Position numbers and translations under genes: made by a program | Notes under the pieces: generated by a model | What the model saw: only the letters and a program-made list of their open reading frames with translations | What the model was told of the DNA's origin: nothing | Databases searched by the model: none | Assembly: GCA_030248215.1 (NCBI GenBank) | Contig: JASANG010003110.1 | Span: 7,501-71,500, forward strand | From: Enoplolaimus lenunculus | Taxonomy: Eukaryota; Nematoda; Enoplea; Enoplida; Thoracostomopsidae | Direction: 5' to 3' | Length of the DNA stretch: 64,000 bases | Part shown: one piece after another, positions 1 through 13,251 of the stretch | Layout of the letters: each line of letters starts with the position of its first letter | Numbering within the stretch: position 1 is the first letter of the stretch

Positions 1-1311
1 AGCGCTGCTGGCGAATCTCATAAATTCTAATCAAAATTTAACCAATCACAATCGATCGTGCATTTTTAGCTGATTTGTCAAATTTACCAATCAGAATCAT
101 CGGACAATTTTCCCTTTCAAAAAATAACCCCCCACATTATATATGAAAAAATTCTTTTTAGCTGATTTGTCAAAGTTTCACCAATCAATCGTGACAATTT
201 TTACTCGTCCCTGCTGATTTGTCTTTAACATCAAGCAAAGAGCCGAGGCGGGCCAAACGTTTAGACTTATACACAAATGTAAAATCAAGCATGAATCCCC
301 ACAGCCAATAAAAACATTAATCGGTTTACTTCCAGGGTTTGCCTTTAATACATAATTAGGTAAAATACCATAAATTATTGTTTAACCTTTATCAATATTT
401 TGCTTAAATGTTGCCAAAATAAACACTTAATATTGCGTTTGATAGCCAACCGCATATTAAGCAACTTACGCCCACAACTGTCGTTTGATAAGCTTTAAGC
501 ATTTAAGATAAAAACGAATAGTTTTTTCAGCTAATAACTAAAAGATATTGAACGCAACGAAATGAACGTAGTCGGAAATTTCAACGTGAACGGCCGTAGG
601 AATGTATTAAATGTCCAGTGTATAAACGAGTATATATGGCACGCGACAGCGTCCGGCAGCGTTCGGCGACTAGTGCCGGCGGAAGAACCCCCTCAATTGG
701 GGGCCGACCCTTGGAGGGAATCCACTTTGGCAAACTAAAACATTTTTCGCCGAACACAAAGTTATAGAGTTGTAACACATTTTATTGGGGACCCCACGGA
801 CCTTGGTTGGGGGGTGCGGCCGACTATCTTATAACAACAGCCCTGCCAGTTGCGTCCGGGTTCGCGCGGTGGCGTCTGACGGCCCATGACGGTGTGCGAT
901 GGCACTCGACCACCTCCGGCACCGTAAATTATAGCGCAACCTTTAGTGTTGAATAAATTTGAAAATTAAAAGTATTTTGTTGTATTAAAATCAGCTAAAA
1001 ATTGTCACGATTGATTGTGATTGGTGAAACTTTGACAAATCAGCTAAAAATTGTCACGATTGATTGTGATTGGTGAAACTTTGACAAATCAGCTAAAAAT
1101 TGTCACGATTGATTGTGATTGGTGAAACTTTGACAAATCAGCTAAAAATTGTCACGATTGATTGTGGTTGGTTAAATTTTGACAAATCAGCTAAAAATTG
1201 TCACGATTGATTCTGATTGGTTAAATTTTGACAAATCAGCTAAAAATTGTCACGATCGATTGTGATTGGTTAAATTTTGATTTAGAATTTATGAGATTCG
1301 CCAGCAGCGCT
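1..1311. mobile_element. Family F: 1.3 kb non-autonomous inverted-repeat DNA element
   Basis: The first 60 bases and the last 50 are inverted copies of each other, with tips agcgctgctggcgaatctca and its reverse complement. Inside each end lie direct repeats of about 50 bp that read aattgtcacgattgattgtg then attggt.aa..tttgacaaatcagctaaaa. There are about six on the right (about 1000-1280) and two to three degraded ones on the left. The middle (about 600-945) is CpG-rich and resembles family G, including a tatagcgcaacc end near 930. No transposase frame is present. Because the window begins exactly at the tip, the left target-site duplication cannot be seen. Confidence 0.8.
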
Positions 1312-1875
1312 AAATCTGCAAATCAAACTCTAAAACTACTTATGCCATTATATATTTCAACTACAAACTTAACGCTTTAATGAGGTGTAAGTATAGCTGT
1401 TGACCATTGGCGATGAATGGATAAACCCAAATAAACTCAATACACTCCAGTCAGGGGATCCGGTCGAGCGTAGTCCAAAGGGGGGATGTCGACGGTCATT
1501 AACCACCTTATCTGGCTAAGTCTCTGGACAGTGGTCAACATAGAAATGGATATGTATCCCAAAGCCACTTCGGTTGCGCTAAAAATTTTCTAATGACGAT
1601 GAGTATGTGTATGTTACGCAACAATAATTTGAACAGTGGCATTGTGGCGCCGGTCGAAACAAAGACCGATGTCCCCCTTCAGAGCCGAGTCAAAATCACT
1701 CAAGTGCCAACATTTTGGTAACTTGTTTTCCGATAGCGGTTCAATAAATTAACTTCGATTAAGGTTGAGGCTAAATTCCCGTTCGCTTAGCTCGCGAAGT
1801 TTCTTCAATCTGTCAAGTCTATTTTATGAGATTTCAAGACTGACACACAAAAAAACAAAAAATCTATGTTTAATA
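1312..1875. other. No gene seen
   Basis: Unique-looking AT-rich DNA. The only notable stretch is about 1450-1560, somewhat GC-richer, which may be an old transposon edge. No reading frame or splice-flanked exon stands out on either strand. Confidence 0.5.
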
Positions 1876-2022
1876 CATTGAATCTTCGACAATTCGTCGC
1901 CCGACAACTTGTCGCCCAACAATGTCCTAAAGTATCTAAGTAAATCTAAGCATAATCCTAAGCGTAATCCTAATCCAAACGTAAGCATAATGGTAGACGA
2001 CGAATTGTCCAGTCTATGAAAT
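1876..2022. mobile_element. Family H MITE (gacaattcgtcg ends)
   Basis: The left end reads gaatcttcgacaattcgtcg followed by cccgacaacttgtcg. The right end carries gacgacgaattgtcc as an imperfect inverted copy. The core has taagc-type hexamers. Related ends occur at about 25,123-25,433 and 61,430-61,555. Confidence 0.5.
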
Positions 2023-2092
2023 TTGGTATGACAAGTTGTCTGACTGCGAATTGACCTGTATTTGTAGTTAACTATAGTTTAGTATCACATTT

Positions 2093-2278
2093 GCGGCCCC
2101 TTTTACTTTAAGCGGCGTTCAGGTTTCTGGTTGGTCTATAAAAAATAGGTTTAGTTTCTAGATTACATTTTTTGCTTTGGCTTAGGCTTAGGAACTCGTT
2201 TTTGCAACGCTCAGACTTAGGCTTAGGCTTAGGAATACGCTTAATCTACTGTTACGCCCCTCAAAGTAACAATGGCCA
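2093..2278. mobile_element. Family D MITE with (TTAGGC)n core
   Basis: The ends are inverted copies (ggccccttttactttaag... and ...ctcaaagtaacaatggcc). The core has ggcttaggctta runs plus the family's conserved tctagattacattttttgct block. This is one of about twenty copies or fragments in the window. Confidence 0.7.
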
Positions 2279-4445
2279 CATTTGCTATGGAATTCTTTTT
2301 ACCTCTGAGATAAGTTCTGCCTGGGCGTCGTATTTGTTTGTAATCTGCCGGTTATAAATCTTTGCAATCATTATTTGTTGAAACTTTTTCAAATTTCATT
2401 TAAACCATTAGAACTAGCGAATGTCTAAAGTTCAACTTCAGTTGAAATCGACTAATAAATAACAGTAAATTTAAAAAACACATAAATTCGTAAACATTTC
2501 AATTTTTTGCCTTAGAATTCAATTTGAGTCTGTAGGTCAAATGCGTACACGTCGGAGTTATATAACTCACAAGCTTGTAGCCAGCTCGTACATAATTATC
2601 ACCATATCACTCTGATAAAAGCAATCGAAAACTTTTTTTGAATTATTAATGTCAGTTACTGAAGATAGTTTGAAAGTTTATAGACAGATGCAAAAACAGA
2701 CGTTTTGTTTGAAATTGACAGGTTTTCAAGTAAAAAAAATCCGCTGACAATAACACAACGGATATTAGTTTCTAAACTGAAAGTTCAATTTTAACTTTTT
2801 TTCTTCGTTGAAACTTGCCGTTTGAACAGAAATAGTAAAATTTTACCAAATATCGAACGTCAGAGCCGCGACTAAGAATTCTTCGTGCAGAGGGTGTCGA
2901 AATTTTCAGAGGGGGTGCAAGAAAAGTCTTTCTAACAAAAATTTTTGTTGCAGTTAGAAAAATGTTCGACCCACAAAAGGGCTTAACTGTGCTCAGGAGG
3001 GAGGTGCGCCTTTTCGTCGTCAGCGTTGTGGTTGAAGGCCTGAATTCGGAACCACCGACTGAATGACTTCTGAAAGCTCAATTTGAGGACATGGATAGTA
3101 AAAATAACGGAAATGGAAACGAATTGTGATCAAAATAACGGAAACAGAAACGGAAACGTAAAACGACTATTAGAGTAGAAAAGTTTGCAAATTGAGGCAC
3201 GCAAATATTCACCAAGTTTTGTAAAATTTTAAAGATAAAACGGCGATGCAGCGAAATTGTTAAAATTTTGTATGAAATTCGTAATTTTTATTTCATTTCA
3301 AACATAACAGCATATCCGTAATGAAAAATTGTGAAGATAATATACACGTGATATTTATAACCAATTTTCAGCGCACAAACAACACAATTTCCGTTACTTT
3401 TATAACGGAACCGGAAACGAAAACGGATAACAACTTGTACCGGAAACGGAAACAAAAACGGATATCCGATTACCCCCTGGTGTTTCTTAATCTACTAATT
3501 TCTGTCGTTTCGAACAAGATTCGCTGCGAAAAAATGTGATTTTTCTCACAAATAATTGTTTCATATAGTGTTTTGGTAAACCTTTCAGTACTAAACATCC
3601 GTATATATAGAATGCCTGAGTCGGATCTCGACGTAAATTTTTTGCCGAACCCGAGTATTATCATAGGAAACCTAGTATTTGATGTAATAGTATATATAGT
3701 AATAATTTTTTACTGGTTAAAATACAGATGCAATATATACATTAACATCTGCAACTGGGGCACCTAAGGTTATGCATGAACCACAATCGATTAACCCTTA
3801 ATAGGCAAAATATCATACTACAGTGCTTATATTTTATCAAAATGAAATACTACGGTCTACTATTTTAGATGTTTTTGAGCTTTCAAGAGGGCTCACCGAG
3901 CACTACTTAATTATCTGTACCAAATAAGGGGGACTGATATTTATTTGGCATCTCCAGAGGGTGCGACGAAATTAAAGCTTTTATAAACGGAAAATTGGAA
4001 GTAATTACTTAGCACGTGCACATGCACTAAGTTGTACTTAACTAAAGTCTCAGAACCACAGTTTATATTTGTTTTCGTTCCACTGCTTCCTACTGAAATT
4101 TTATATTCAAAGTATCACGCACAAATCGACAGCAATAGCGTTTAAAAATTAGTAAAATTTGCAGCTGCAGGTGATTTTCAAATTAAAATTAAAAGTATTT
4201 GCGTGAATAAAATTTATTCAAATTCAACTCAATGTTTAGTTTGGATAAAATTAATATATTTTTAAACATTTCCTTTTACATACAGGTGAAAATTTACTGT
4301 AAAATACTTTTCGGCAAGGTTCAATAAAGCGCACGCAACGGCTAAACCTTATCGTTTTTAATTTTATGCTTGGATCAGCTGAAAAAAGTTTTGAAAAATG
4401 ACACGAACCATTAACTTGACGCTTAAAAATTAGTCAAAATTCCAT
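2279..4445. other. Intergenic, with a degenerate gaaacgg-rich repeat (family J) at about 3091-3478
   Basis: Between about 3091 and 3478 the sequence is rich in ataacgga and aaacgga words. It ends in accggaaacggatatccgatta, whose parts recur near 11,336-11,385 and 20,400-20,555. That defines a dispersed family J with a gatatccg palindrome near the end, possibly a non-autonomous hAT-type element. The rest is AT-rich and I see no gene in it. Confidence 0.45.
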
Positions 4446-4556
4446 ATATATATATGTATATATATTATATATATGTATGTATGTATATATATTTATATAT
4501 ACATATATAGTTATATGTTTTATTTATATTATATATAAATATATGTATATATACAA
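4446..4556. repeat. AT/GT microsatellite
   Basis: An interrupted run of tatatg, tatata and tatgta units with several self-complementary stretches. Confidence 0.85.
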
Positions 4557-4960
4557 TTCCATTATATAGAAAGACTTGAGTACGAATAAGGATTCATGTA
4601 GGCAGGATATTTTCGGAAAGATTTAGATTTAAAACAAAGTTAAAATAATTTTAACTCAACGTGAGTTGCAAGCTAGAGAAATTGATAGCATCTCTGACGA
4701 AATTAATTCTAAAGCCTGTAAATGTGTCTACCTTTTGGTTTATACAATTTCTGAGGAATTTGTTTGCAATAAGCCTTATTTATTCATAGGTTAATCTAAA
4801 ATACTTGTAAATTTGCGTGCTAAGGGCATGTGCATTCAGTACTCTCGTATATCTGTTATTTTGACTTAGCAGACGAGAAAAATATACATGACGGGCAATC
4901 AACGGAATACTTTTCCCAAAATTTCAGTAGAGGTAGTAAAATGCATACTTGCATATTTTA

Positions 4961-5127
4961 GGCCAACGTATAAAACAGCGCCGTTACAGTAGTATACGCA
5001 TATTCCTAAGCCTAAGCCTAAGCGTAAGAATGAGCTTATACCTAAGCTTAAGCCTAGCAAAAATAGTCTGAAGTTTAAAGTTACTCTATTGCAGTTCCAC
5101 AGAAACACGTTCCGCCCCTGATCTTTA
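4961..5127. mobile_element. Family D MITE, (CCTAAG)n orientation
   Basis: Begins ggccaacgtataaaacagcg. The core is cctaagcctaagcctaagcg, then an agtctgaagttt block and an end reading gttccgcccctgatctttacg. The long frame across it reads only the repeat and is not a gene. Confidence 0.7.
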
Positions 5128-7007
5128 CGTCTTCAAAATTTAGGACGACTTGTTATGTTATATAACAACTGCTAACTGTTTTCATTGTCGGATTCACAGG
5201 GATCGGGCATCCAAAACTGGGCCCCTTAACAAGAATCAAAGACGTACTAAGATTTAATTCTAAAAGTGCGTTTGATTTCTCGTTTACATCACTAGCGACC
5301 TTTTTTGGTCTATATTACCGGGATCCGGTAAACAATTTTGAATCTGCTACGGGCCGGAATCAACCGGATTATTAATGATCTATAACCCTCTCAATCATAT
5401 AGTATACTATGAGCAACTAAATACAAATAATATACGAGCAACACAAACACTGTGAGCAGTAAAATGTTCAGTCATTCACTGGTTTGTGAATTGCAAGCAT
5501 TATCGCCAACACACGATTTTGATCACATTTACATCTTCAAATCACAAACGTAAATCAGATGAGTAAGTGACATTTTATTTTTACTCAAACAAATTTGGCT
5601 TGAGTCTCGTAGTTAAATCCAGTAAACAGCTTAGGTTAAATTGGCAATTTTTGAAATTTACGAATTTACCGCTGTAAATGGCGTAAAGTCGACAAAAATC
5701 TTAGTTGTATTTTGAGTAAAAATATTTTATGAAATTTTCAAAAGTGTCAAATAATCAAAAATGACGTAGACACCAGAAGTTTAAATGACGTCATTAGAAA
5801 CCGTTGAAACGCACGCATAGAACTGGCATCAAGCGTGAATTTAAACCTACGCGTAACCGACACCCTATAAGGTTTACAGACCGGATCGAGAGACTTGTGG
5901 CTCGATATTTTTGAAGCCAGCAATCAATTTTAACTGTTTCTCACCGCATAGTCAGGTAAAAAAATCAGATAACTAAATAAATTGAACTAATTACGATGTA
6001 CTATGCTGCTAAGACACCTCAAAAACGAATTACCTGACAGTGAGCGGTCGTGAAATCGAAGAACCAAGAAATATAATTATAATTTTAAAATTGAATCCTG
6101 GGACAACATAATTTTATTCCGTACAAATGTAGATTCGATTTCAGTGGAACATTGTGTCTTCTTTAAGGTTTGAGGGTAGAAGCGGGGGTGGCTGAGATGG
6201 CGTTGCTATTTTCTGCTGAAACGTTTCGATTGTGTTTCTCAAAATTTTGTTGTGAGCATGAAACAAATTTTTGGTAAAAATTTGTGTTTGACCCATCGAG
6301 AGTTGATTTTAATTGTCTGGTAAAGAATTTTGATATAATTTTTGAATAAACATGATTTTTTCATTACATTCTACACACAAAAAATTGTGTTCAAATTTCA
6401 AGAATCTTTTTTACTTTATTTAAAAAATATTTGCCTTGAAACACATTTTGCTGATTTTTCATAGTGAGTGGTAAAACAAAGATTTGACAAGGGAAGCCGA
6501 CTCCAAAATTGGAAGCTATTAAGTTCAACCAAATTTCGTTGTTTCAAAACCTAAGATACGTTCACTACGTTAGTTAACGACGTGGGAACCTACGCTAAAC
6601 TCGAAACTTCATAAAATTCGGTTATGTTTTATACATTTTTAGAAATTTAAACGGTGCAAATTGTTTTCCATTCGTTAAAACCAGAAAGTCTATTGATTGC
6701 GCATAGTCACAATAATTTTGTCAACAATGCCACAAAATCAGTCACAGCACCGAACTAAACGTAAGATTATGTTTTCGAATAAAACTTTCTCTTAGCTCTA
6801 AGACAAAGAACGAAGTATTGGCATAGAAACAGTGATTGTCTGAAATCATTGATATTTTCGGACGGGGGATTTCCCCAAATCGCTCCCTACAGAAAAATTT
6901 TGCTGAATGTTAAATTTCCATACCGGTGGCGGATCCAAACCGATGGTTAATGTAAATCCACACCAGCCCTGCGGTGCTGACATTCGTTTGCGATGCCATA
7001 CAACAGA
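5128..7007. other. No gene seen
   Basis: AT-rich DNA with no convincing open frame, RNA gene or complete repeat. Short ccgggatccgg-type stretches near 5315-5370 may be eroded transposon ends. Confidence 0.45.
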
Positions 7008-7185
7008 TGGCCCATGTTATTTTAAGGGGCGTCCAGGTTTCTGGTGGGTCTATAAAAGAATAGGTTTAGATTCTAGATTACATTTTTTGCTTAGGCTTTG
7101 GCTTAGGAATTCAGTTTTGTAACGCTTATGCTTAGGCTTATACATGCACTTAATCTACTGTTAAGTGCCTAAAAGTAACAGCCCA
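7008..7185. mobile_element. Family D MITE
   Basis: tggcccatgttattttaagg at the left and cctaaaagtaacagccca at the right are inverted copies. The interior carries ggcttagg hexamers and the tctagattacatttttt block. Confidence 0.7.
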
Positions 7186-7946
7186 ACAGATTATATTTCA
7201 TACGTGTTTTATAGCCAAATAATTAGAAAAATATGGCGAAGATAGAACATGAATTTAGTGATTTCATTTCGAACAATTGCAGCATATCATAGCTCGCTAC
7301 AGTCGGTTATTAATATCTTTATTTCAAATTGTTTCCTTGTGAAATAAAATCCAGACAACCCTCTCGTCTCACAGTTTGAAGCTTGCGAAACTACGAACAT
7401 CAGCTGCCTCATACATTATTTAACATTGGCCATACATTATTAAGTAATGCAAAATGCATATAGAAAATAATGATATTAGAAGTTTTCTCGGCAAATTAGT
7501 TCAAGTACAGCTTCGGTCTACGTTCTTGCAAGTATATAACTTTTTTTGAATAATCAAATCATTGATATATCAGTGCTTGCTTAGGCTACAAAACTAACCA
7601 GAAACTGGGAGGTTTAAAATTCGGTCAATTTAAGCTTTACCTTTCTCAAAAAAATTTGCTGAAAAAATTTGATTTTTGGAAATAAACAGATTAAAACAAT
7701 GTAAACAGTTTAAAAATAACTCTATTTTTTGTGTCAAAACCAAGTTTTGATTGAGGTTTGTTGACATTTTTGTTTTTTTTACATACAGCGTATATGATTT
7801 TGCCACGAAGCAACTTACCTTATCCGGTGTTCGTTTGTGACATAATAATTAATGGCTGTTCAGAATTTTAAGTGAAATTTTAGTCGCTGTCGAAAATACT
7901 CTTTAAACGAACGGGGTTTTGGATGCAAAAAATTTCTTTAAATCAT

Positions 7947-8120
7947 TGGTCCATGTTACCGTTTCGTTTTCTCGTACGTCTACAATAGATTAGGATTAGA
8001 TTTTAGACTATTTTTGCTTTGGCATAGGCTTAGAATTAGCAGTTTTGTTGACGCTTAGGTTTTATTAGGTGTAGAATTACGTTCAATATAGAAATTACAG
8101 CCCTAAAAGTAACATTGGCC
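7947..8120. mobile_element. Family D MITE, diverged
   Basis: The left end ttggtccatgttacc and right end aaaagtaacattggcc are inverted. The hexamer core is decayed (ggcataggcttag), which suggests an older copy. Confidence 0.6.
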
Positions 8121-8372
8121 GAAAGATTTATATTTTGTACTGTGCGGTCAGTATTTTATAACTATTTTTTAATAATTTGTAAATCAACTCAACGTTGCTT
8201 GATTTTTAAATTTCACGCTAAAATTTTAGTTGTTGCTTAGATCAAAAATTTAGTTAAAATAGCAATACTTTGTGCGTTCGATAGTTTAAATCGTTTGTCA
8301 ATACCCTTATGTATAATCAACTCATAGTTGAAAATTATACTATTTTTGGTAAAATTATGCTATTTTTGAGTT

Positions 8373-8504
8373 TAGGTAAAAAAATTTTGCCGCTGCTCAA
8401 AATATTTTTGGTCAAAAGTAATTTCACCTGAAAAGATTTTAGGTAAAATTTTTTGCCGCTGCTCAAAATATTTTTGGTCAAAAGTAATTTCACCTGAAAA
8501 GATT
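8373..8504. repeat. Tandem duplication, two copies of about 66-73 bp
   Basis: The block from ttttgccgctgctcaaaata to tttcacctgaaaagatt occurs twice, head to tail, almost identical. This points to a recent local duplication. Confidence 0.85.
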
Positions 8505-8645
8505 AGTTATAAATATTAATATTTTGTACATTAAATGTAACTATCTTTAGTAAATTACAGATTTTTGCATTTTAACAAAAATCTTTGTCAATGCTCAAAA
8601 ATAGTCGTGAGTACACGTGTTTAAGAAAATTATTATGCTGTGTCC

Positions 8646-9577
8646 TTAAAGCCATATTCACACATGCAAGTGTTGGCTGCGATAACTTGTAGCTGCAACT
8701 TACGCTTGCAAGTTTTGTCTAAAATCCCGTTCAAAAAACTTGCAGCTGCAAATAATTCATTAAAAATCATAGCTAGGAATTTAGTCCATATGGCTGAGCA
8801 ACCATGCAAGTTCACCGAATTGCAGGTGCTTTCTCATTGGCTGATGAAAAAATGCAAGTTCTGCGTGCAATTTACAGCTGCAAGTTTTCGCAGCAAAAAC
8901 TTGCACGAACCACTTTCATGTGCAACTTCGGTCACAAAACATCGTTGAAGTACTTGCAGCTGCAAATTATTCAATAAAATTCATGATATTAAATTTTAAT
9001 TCACACGTATGAACGCAATTGCAAGTTGTCTGATTTTCAGGCACTAGTATTTTGATTGACCACTCGAAAACTGTTTTGCTGAGCGCGTCTTGAATTAATT
9101 CAGAGTTTTTGAATTTATTCTAGAAGCTTAGTTCATGCATTGACCTTGTTTAATACTTCACAGTCCACAGTGATTATGTTACATTTTAGGCAATAGACAA
9201 GAATTTTTGGAGCAAAGATTTCTTCACGCATGAATTTTCCTGTCGCTGAAACTCGAAGCTTCGTGTTTTATTTGAAAAGTCAAACAATGTGTAGCTGTAA
9301 TTTATTCATGATCAAAATACACCATGGGAACATTCATATATATGAATAACATTGCAATTCAAATTAATTTATCATCATTGATAGAACTTATAATTTAGAG
9401 CTTATGCTTGGCATTGATTGCTGTCGTCTGCAAATTATTTATATAAATTCATGTCAAGATTCAGAATAAACGTCATGTTTCTTTGCCAATATTTGCAGCT
9501 GAAATTATTTCGTGCAACGTGTAGCTGTGAGTTCTTGCAGCAAAAACTTGCAAGTGTGAATAGGGCTTTAGCTCTAT
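8646..9577. mobile_element. Family B MITE (cttgcagctgcaa), probably two copies merged
   Basis: Starts agccatattcacacatgcaa and ends acttgcaagtgtgaataggg then ctt, as inverted ends. The interior is full of cttgcagctgcaa palindromes. It is about three times the length of the compact copies at 19,872 and 23,766 and contains an internal aacttgcacgaa junction near 8900. Several short frames cross it, but they are by-products of the repeats. Confidence 0.65.
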
Positions 9578-11993
9578 TTTCAAACAAATTTCGAAACCTC
9601 AAAATCAAACCATTTTTGGAAATCACTAGGATTTCCTATTTGTAGAGAAATTATTGTCCCTGTTCAACACAGTCCAATTAAAATGTTTTAGGTTCAGATT
9701 TTATAAAACAAGGATTGTTTATGCGTAAACCTGACTATTCCGTAAGATTAATTGTGCAAAAAAGTGTATAACAAACGTTAAATGTTACAAATAAAATGCA
9801 AAAATGAGAGAAACACAGAAAAAAACACGGGTAAAATAGGCGTTCATCTTTGATTTTGATTGGTTTACATTCGAATTAATTTTTTTAATTCAAATAAACG
9901 AAATTAAACCAAACGTGCAGGAAAGGTAACCTAAACGATTTATGAATTTTTTAAACAAAATTACACAAATGTCATCCAAATGGCCGCCGATAAACGAAAA
10001 TATTTTTCAAAATTAAACCAATAACGTCAACACATTTCGGTTTAATTAACACAACGGGCGTTATTCGCGATAAACAGTTGAATTTAATAAATTTTAAAAT
10101 GAATTTTTTTATTATTTACCGCTGATTCAGATTGAGATATACATTCTGACCGATTAAATGAACGCTGTCGGCTCAGGCTCGTAGCTAACTAACCTTGCTA
10201 GGGGATGGGTTAAAAAGTGTTTGAAGATGGACATACGAAGGGTTTCAATGACTTACGAGCAAGGTTGAAATTTTTCCCTGTGGGGCAAAACTTTTCCAGG
10301 AAGGGTGGAGTCTTCCGTGCCCCCGCTTAGCTTTGGGCTTGTGTTGGTCTTGCTGTCAAGATTAGCAGATGACACAAGCACATTTCTACGGAGACGCCCA
10401 ATAAAATTTTTCTAATTTGGAATTTTACAATTATGCCTTAAACTAAATTTAGGCTTATAAGCGGCAGATGTTAACAGGATAAGAGCCACTTCCGATGCCT
10501 GCCCCCGTATATTCGAGCCTCAAAACATCATGTTTATGTGATTTTGAGCTAAAATTAGCTATATTTCGTTGTTATGGCAAATCAGTTATTTTAAATTGAA
10601 AACAAGGCAGCTTATTTATATAATAGCTGTGAATATTACAGAAAAAACACGTTAGAAGCATTAGATTATGCTAATGTGGCTGAACGCCGCTGGAAGACAC
10701 TGCATGCGGGCGCTCGGCGCTGCTACAATTATTTCTATTTTTTTCAAATTTTGGCCAATTTTGGAACAAATCCGTTGTAGTATAGGTATTATTGCTAAGC
10801 GTAAACAAAAAATTAGTCTAAAGCTTTAGCTTTTACTATAAACCCACCTGATTTTTACACGGGTTTAAACTATAAACGATAATACTGGAATCAAGGGGTT
10901 TTTTTACTCATAAGAATCAGTCTATTTGTTATAAATTTATGTGAAGCGAATCAACCGTATCGGTAAAAATCACAACCTGTATTTTGGTGAAGGGGTTTTG
11001 TTCTATAAACCATGGTATACAAAGGTTTCAACTGAAAAGATCTTAAAAAGTTTTGGACAAAAATCACAACGAGGGTTGACCCCGAGAAACCCGCTTTAAC
11101 TACACCTGTGTTTTTATTATTCAAAAAGGGGACCTGCTGATTCGAGAAATTTGAGATAATTCTGATAAATGACAACACAACAACCGTTTGGAATTCTTCT
11201 TTCATTGAAAAACACATCGACTGCCTATGATCATATTTCAATTTCAAATTATTTGTCAAAAACTTGTATTCAGAAATTGTGCTATTAGACAGTGTAGTAT
11301 ATACTAACAAATAAATAAAATAAACAAATAAATAATACGGGAAACGGATAGTGATCAAAATAACGGTAACAACAACAAAAATGACTGCTAATCAATGGTT
11401 GGGTTTCTGAAACCATACTTAAGTACGACGTCGTACTTATGTATGTGATAAGCATTTAATAAGCCAATTTACGGTTTCTAAAAGCGTACTTAAGTTAAGT
11501 AAATATTTATATCATTGACCAATTTTGATGTGAGTATCAGATTAGGTGTTTTAACCTTAGTGTAACTGAGATTGTAGACTGATCAATGTCTCTTAATATA
11601 AAGCAAAATTAAGGCTTCCTGTTTAAATAACTTAAATAAATACTTAAGTAAGATTTCGGAAATCAAGCAATTGTCAATTTTCAGTTGTTACAGAAAGTTT
11701 TCCAAAAATGTTTCTTTGCCTACATTTGATGAATATCAACCGTTCCAAAAACAACTTTTCCTTAATTATAAAGATATATTGCGTCTAAATTCTTTTGAGA
11801 CTAAACTTGGCTTGTAGTTACCATTTTAGCATCAAATCTGATTTAGTTGAAAATAGAACAAATGTTATTTATGAATATTTATTGACATTAAATGTAGATA
11901 ATGCCCTATGCACACGGTGCAAGTTATTGCAGTGAAATGTCGCAGCAGCCACTTGAACGAGTCACTTGTAACTGCAAGTAATTGCAAGAAACC
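9578..11993. other. Intergenic, with a family K fragment at about 10,170-10,350 and a family J fragment at about 11,336-11,385
   Basis: Family K starts tcaggctcgtagcta and continues into a G-rich block (gctaggggatggg); its copies at 18.8, 21.5 and 57.7 kb carry comparable ends. A 135-codon minus-strand frame at 10,951-11,358 has low-complexity composition and repeated aaaaatcacaac words, and I do not accept it as a gene. At about 11,905-11,990 there is a scrap of family B. Confidence 0.4.
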
Positions 11994-12652
11994 GGTTCAG
12001 GTTATAACTGGGGCAGCCTGGAACACGTTTTGTCTCTATTACAAGAGCGGGTAATATTTTGTCTACACGCAAATCCATTGTCAAATTCAAAAAATGGGAA
12101 TTGTCTGCTATCTTAATGTAACATGCGCAATATCATATAATATTTGAAATATTGTCTTCAGTATCATATTATGTCATGTTTTAAAATGTCTGAAAGGTTG
12201 TGGTAAACTAGCCTGAATGTCCTGTAGAATATCATATGATATTAAAATTTAAAGTTTGAACTATTTGTTCTTAGGAATATTTAGGCAGCACTTTCACCAG
12301 AAAGTGAAAAATAGAAGCTAATTTAGTATTCGAAATCACTTACTGGTAAACTATCTGACTTTTTGTTATATTATTCGTGCACACAAATTACATTGTCCTG
12401 CATATTACTACGTGATCTTCGGTAGAATATCGGAATATCATATGATATACCCATAAATGCCCTGCAGTATCATGTGGCATATGGCTGTTTGCATACGATG
12501 ATTTCTAAAGATGCGGAATTTGTAAGCCAATGTCATGTGACATTCACATTTTTTCTATAAACCAGTATTCAGATCACAAATTTTATGTTGACGTCGAATC
12601 AACATGGGACAAAACGTGTTCCGGGATGCCCCAGTTATAACGTGAACCCCGC
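11994..12652. mobile_element. Family A MITE (PIF/Harbinger-like), copy i
   Basis: The left end is ggttcaggttataactgggg, somewhat decayed. The right end is ttataacgtgaaccccgca. The interior holds several palindromes of the type aatatcatatgatat. The family's intact copies have 3-bp TAA/TTA target duplications. Confidence 0.75.
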
Positions 12653-12851
12653 ATATATAATTATATATCAAGCTTAAGCTATAAATTATCAGTTCAACCA
12701 ATGATGATGAATAAATTTGACTTGAACAATTCCTGGCTTGTGTATTGATCATGAAAGATTTGAAGTCTAGGCTATCAACACAACGTACGCTAGGTACATA
12801 TATATCATCCACTCTTACTGTCACTAACTGAAAATAGGTGCTACATATATT

Positions 12852-13251
12852 TTGGATCATCCACGTTATAATGCACTCGCTAAGTTAAAAATTTGTCCAA
12901 CCACCCGGTAGGGATCTGTGTACAAATTGAAACTGCAACTAGTGTGTAGGTACAATTTTATGCGGTACGTAGACACTATTAATTGTCCCGACACTGTCCG
13001 AAGGGAGTTGGGACAAAAGGTAAAAAATGAAGCATAATAAATAAGTGTATATGTGTGTTTGTGTTGTTGTCATGTATGTTTTCGATGCTATATGAACACA
13101 GTGCAATATGTCTTTACGTCCTCGTCAGGGACTACCGGACATTATAGTGGTCTCGTAATAGAGTGTTAAAACGACGTCGGGTCTTACTAAGACCCAGACA
13201 TTTTTTTTGCAGTAGCGCGTGCAGTATAACGTGGATGTTCCATAATTGAGA
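12852..13251. mobile_element. Family E MITE, copy i
   Basis: Left ggatcatccacgttataatg and right tataacgtggatgttcca are inverted. Inner blocks are gtccaaccacccggtaggga and gcagtagcgcgtgcag. It shares a cgacactgtccgaaggga segment with the copies at 55,778 and elsewhere. Confidence 0.75.

Noticed and set aside
2172-2357. Interstitial telomere relic (TTAGGC)n
   Set aside because: The hexamers lie at a fixed place inside a MITE with inverted ends.
4446-4556. Replication origin or promoter from a long AT tract
   Set aside because: A plain microsatellite with no further sign of such a function.
10951-11358. 135-codon minus-strand frame
   Set aside because: AT-rich, repeated aaaaatcacaac words, no domain and no splice or promoter support.
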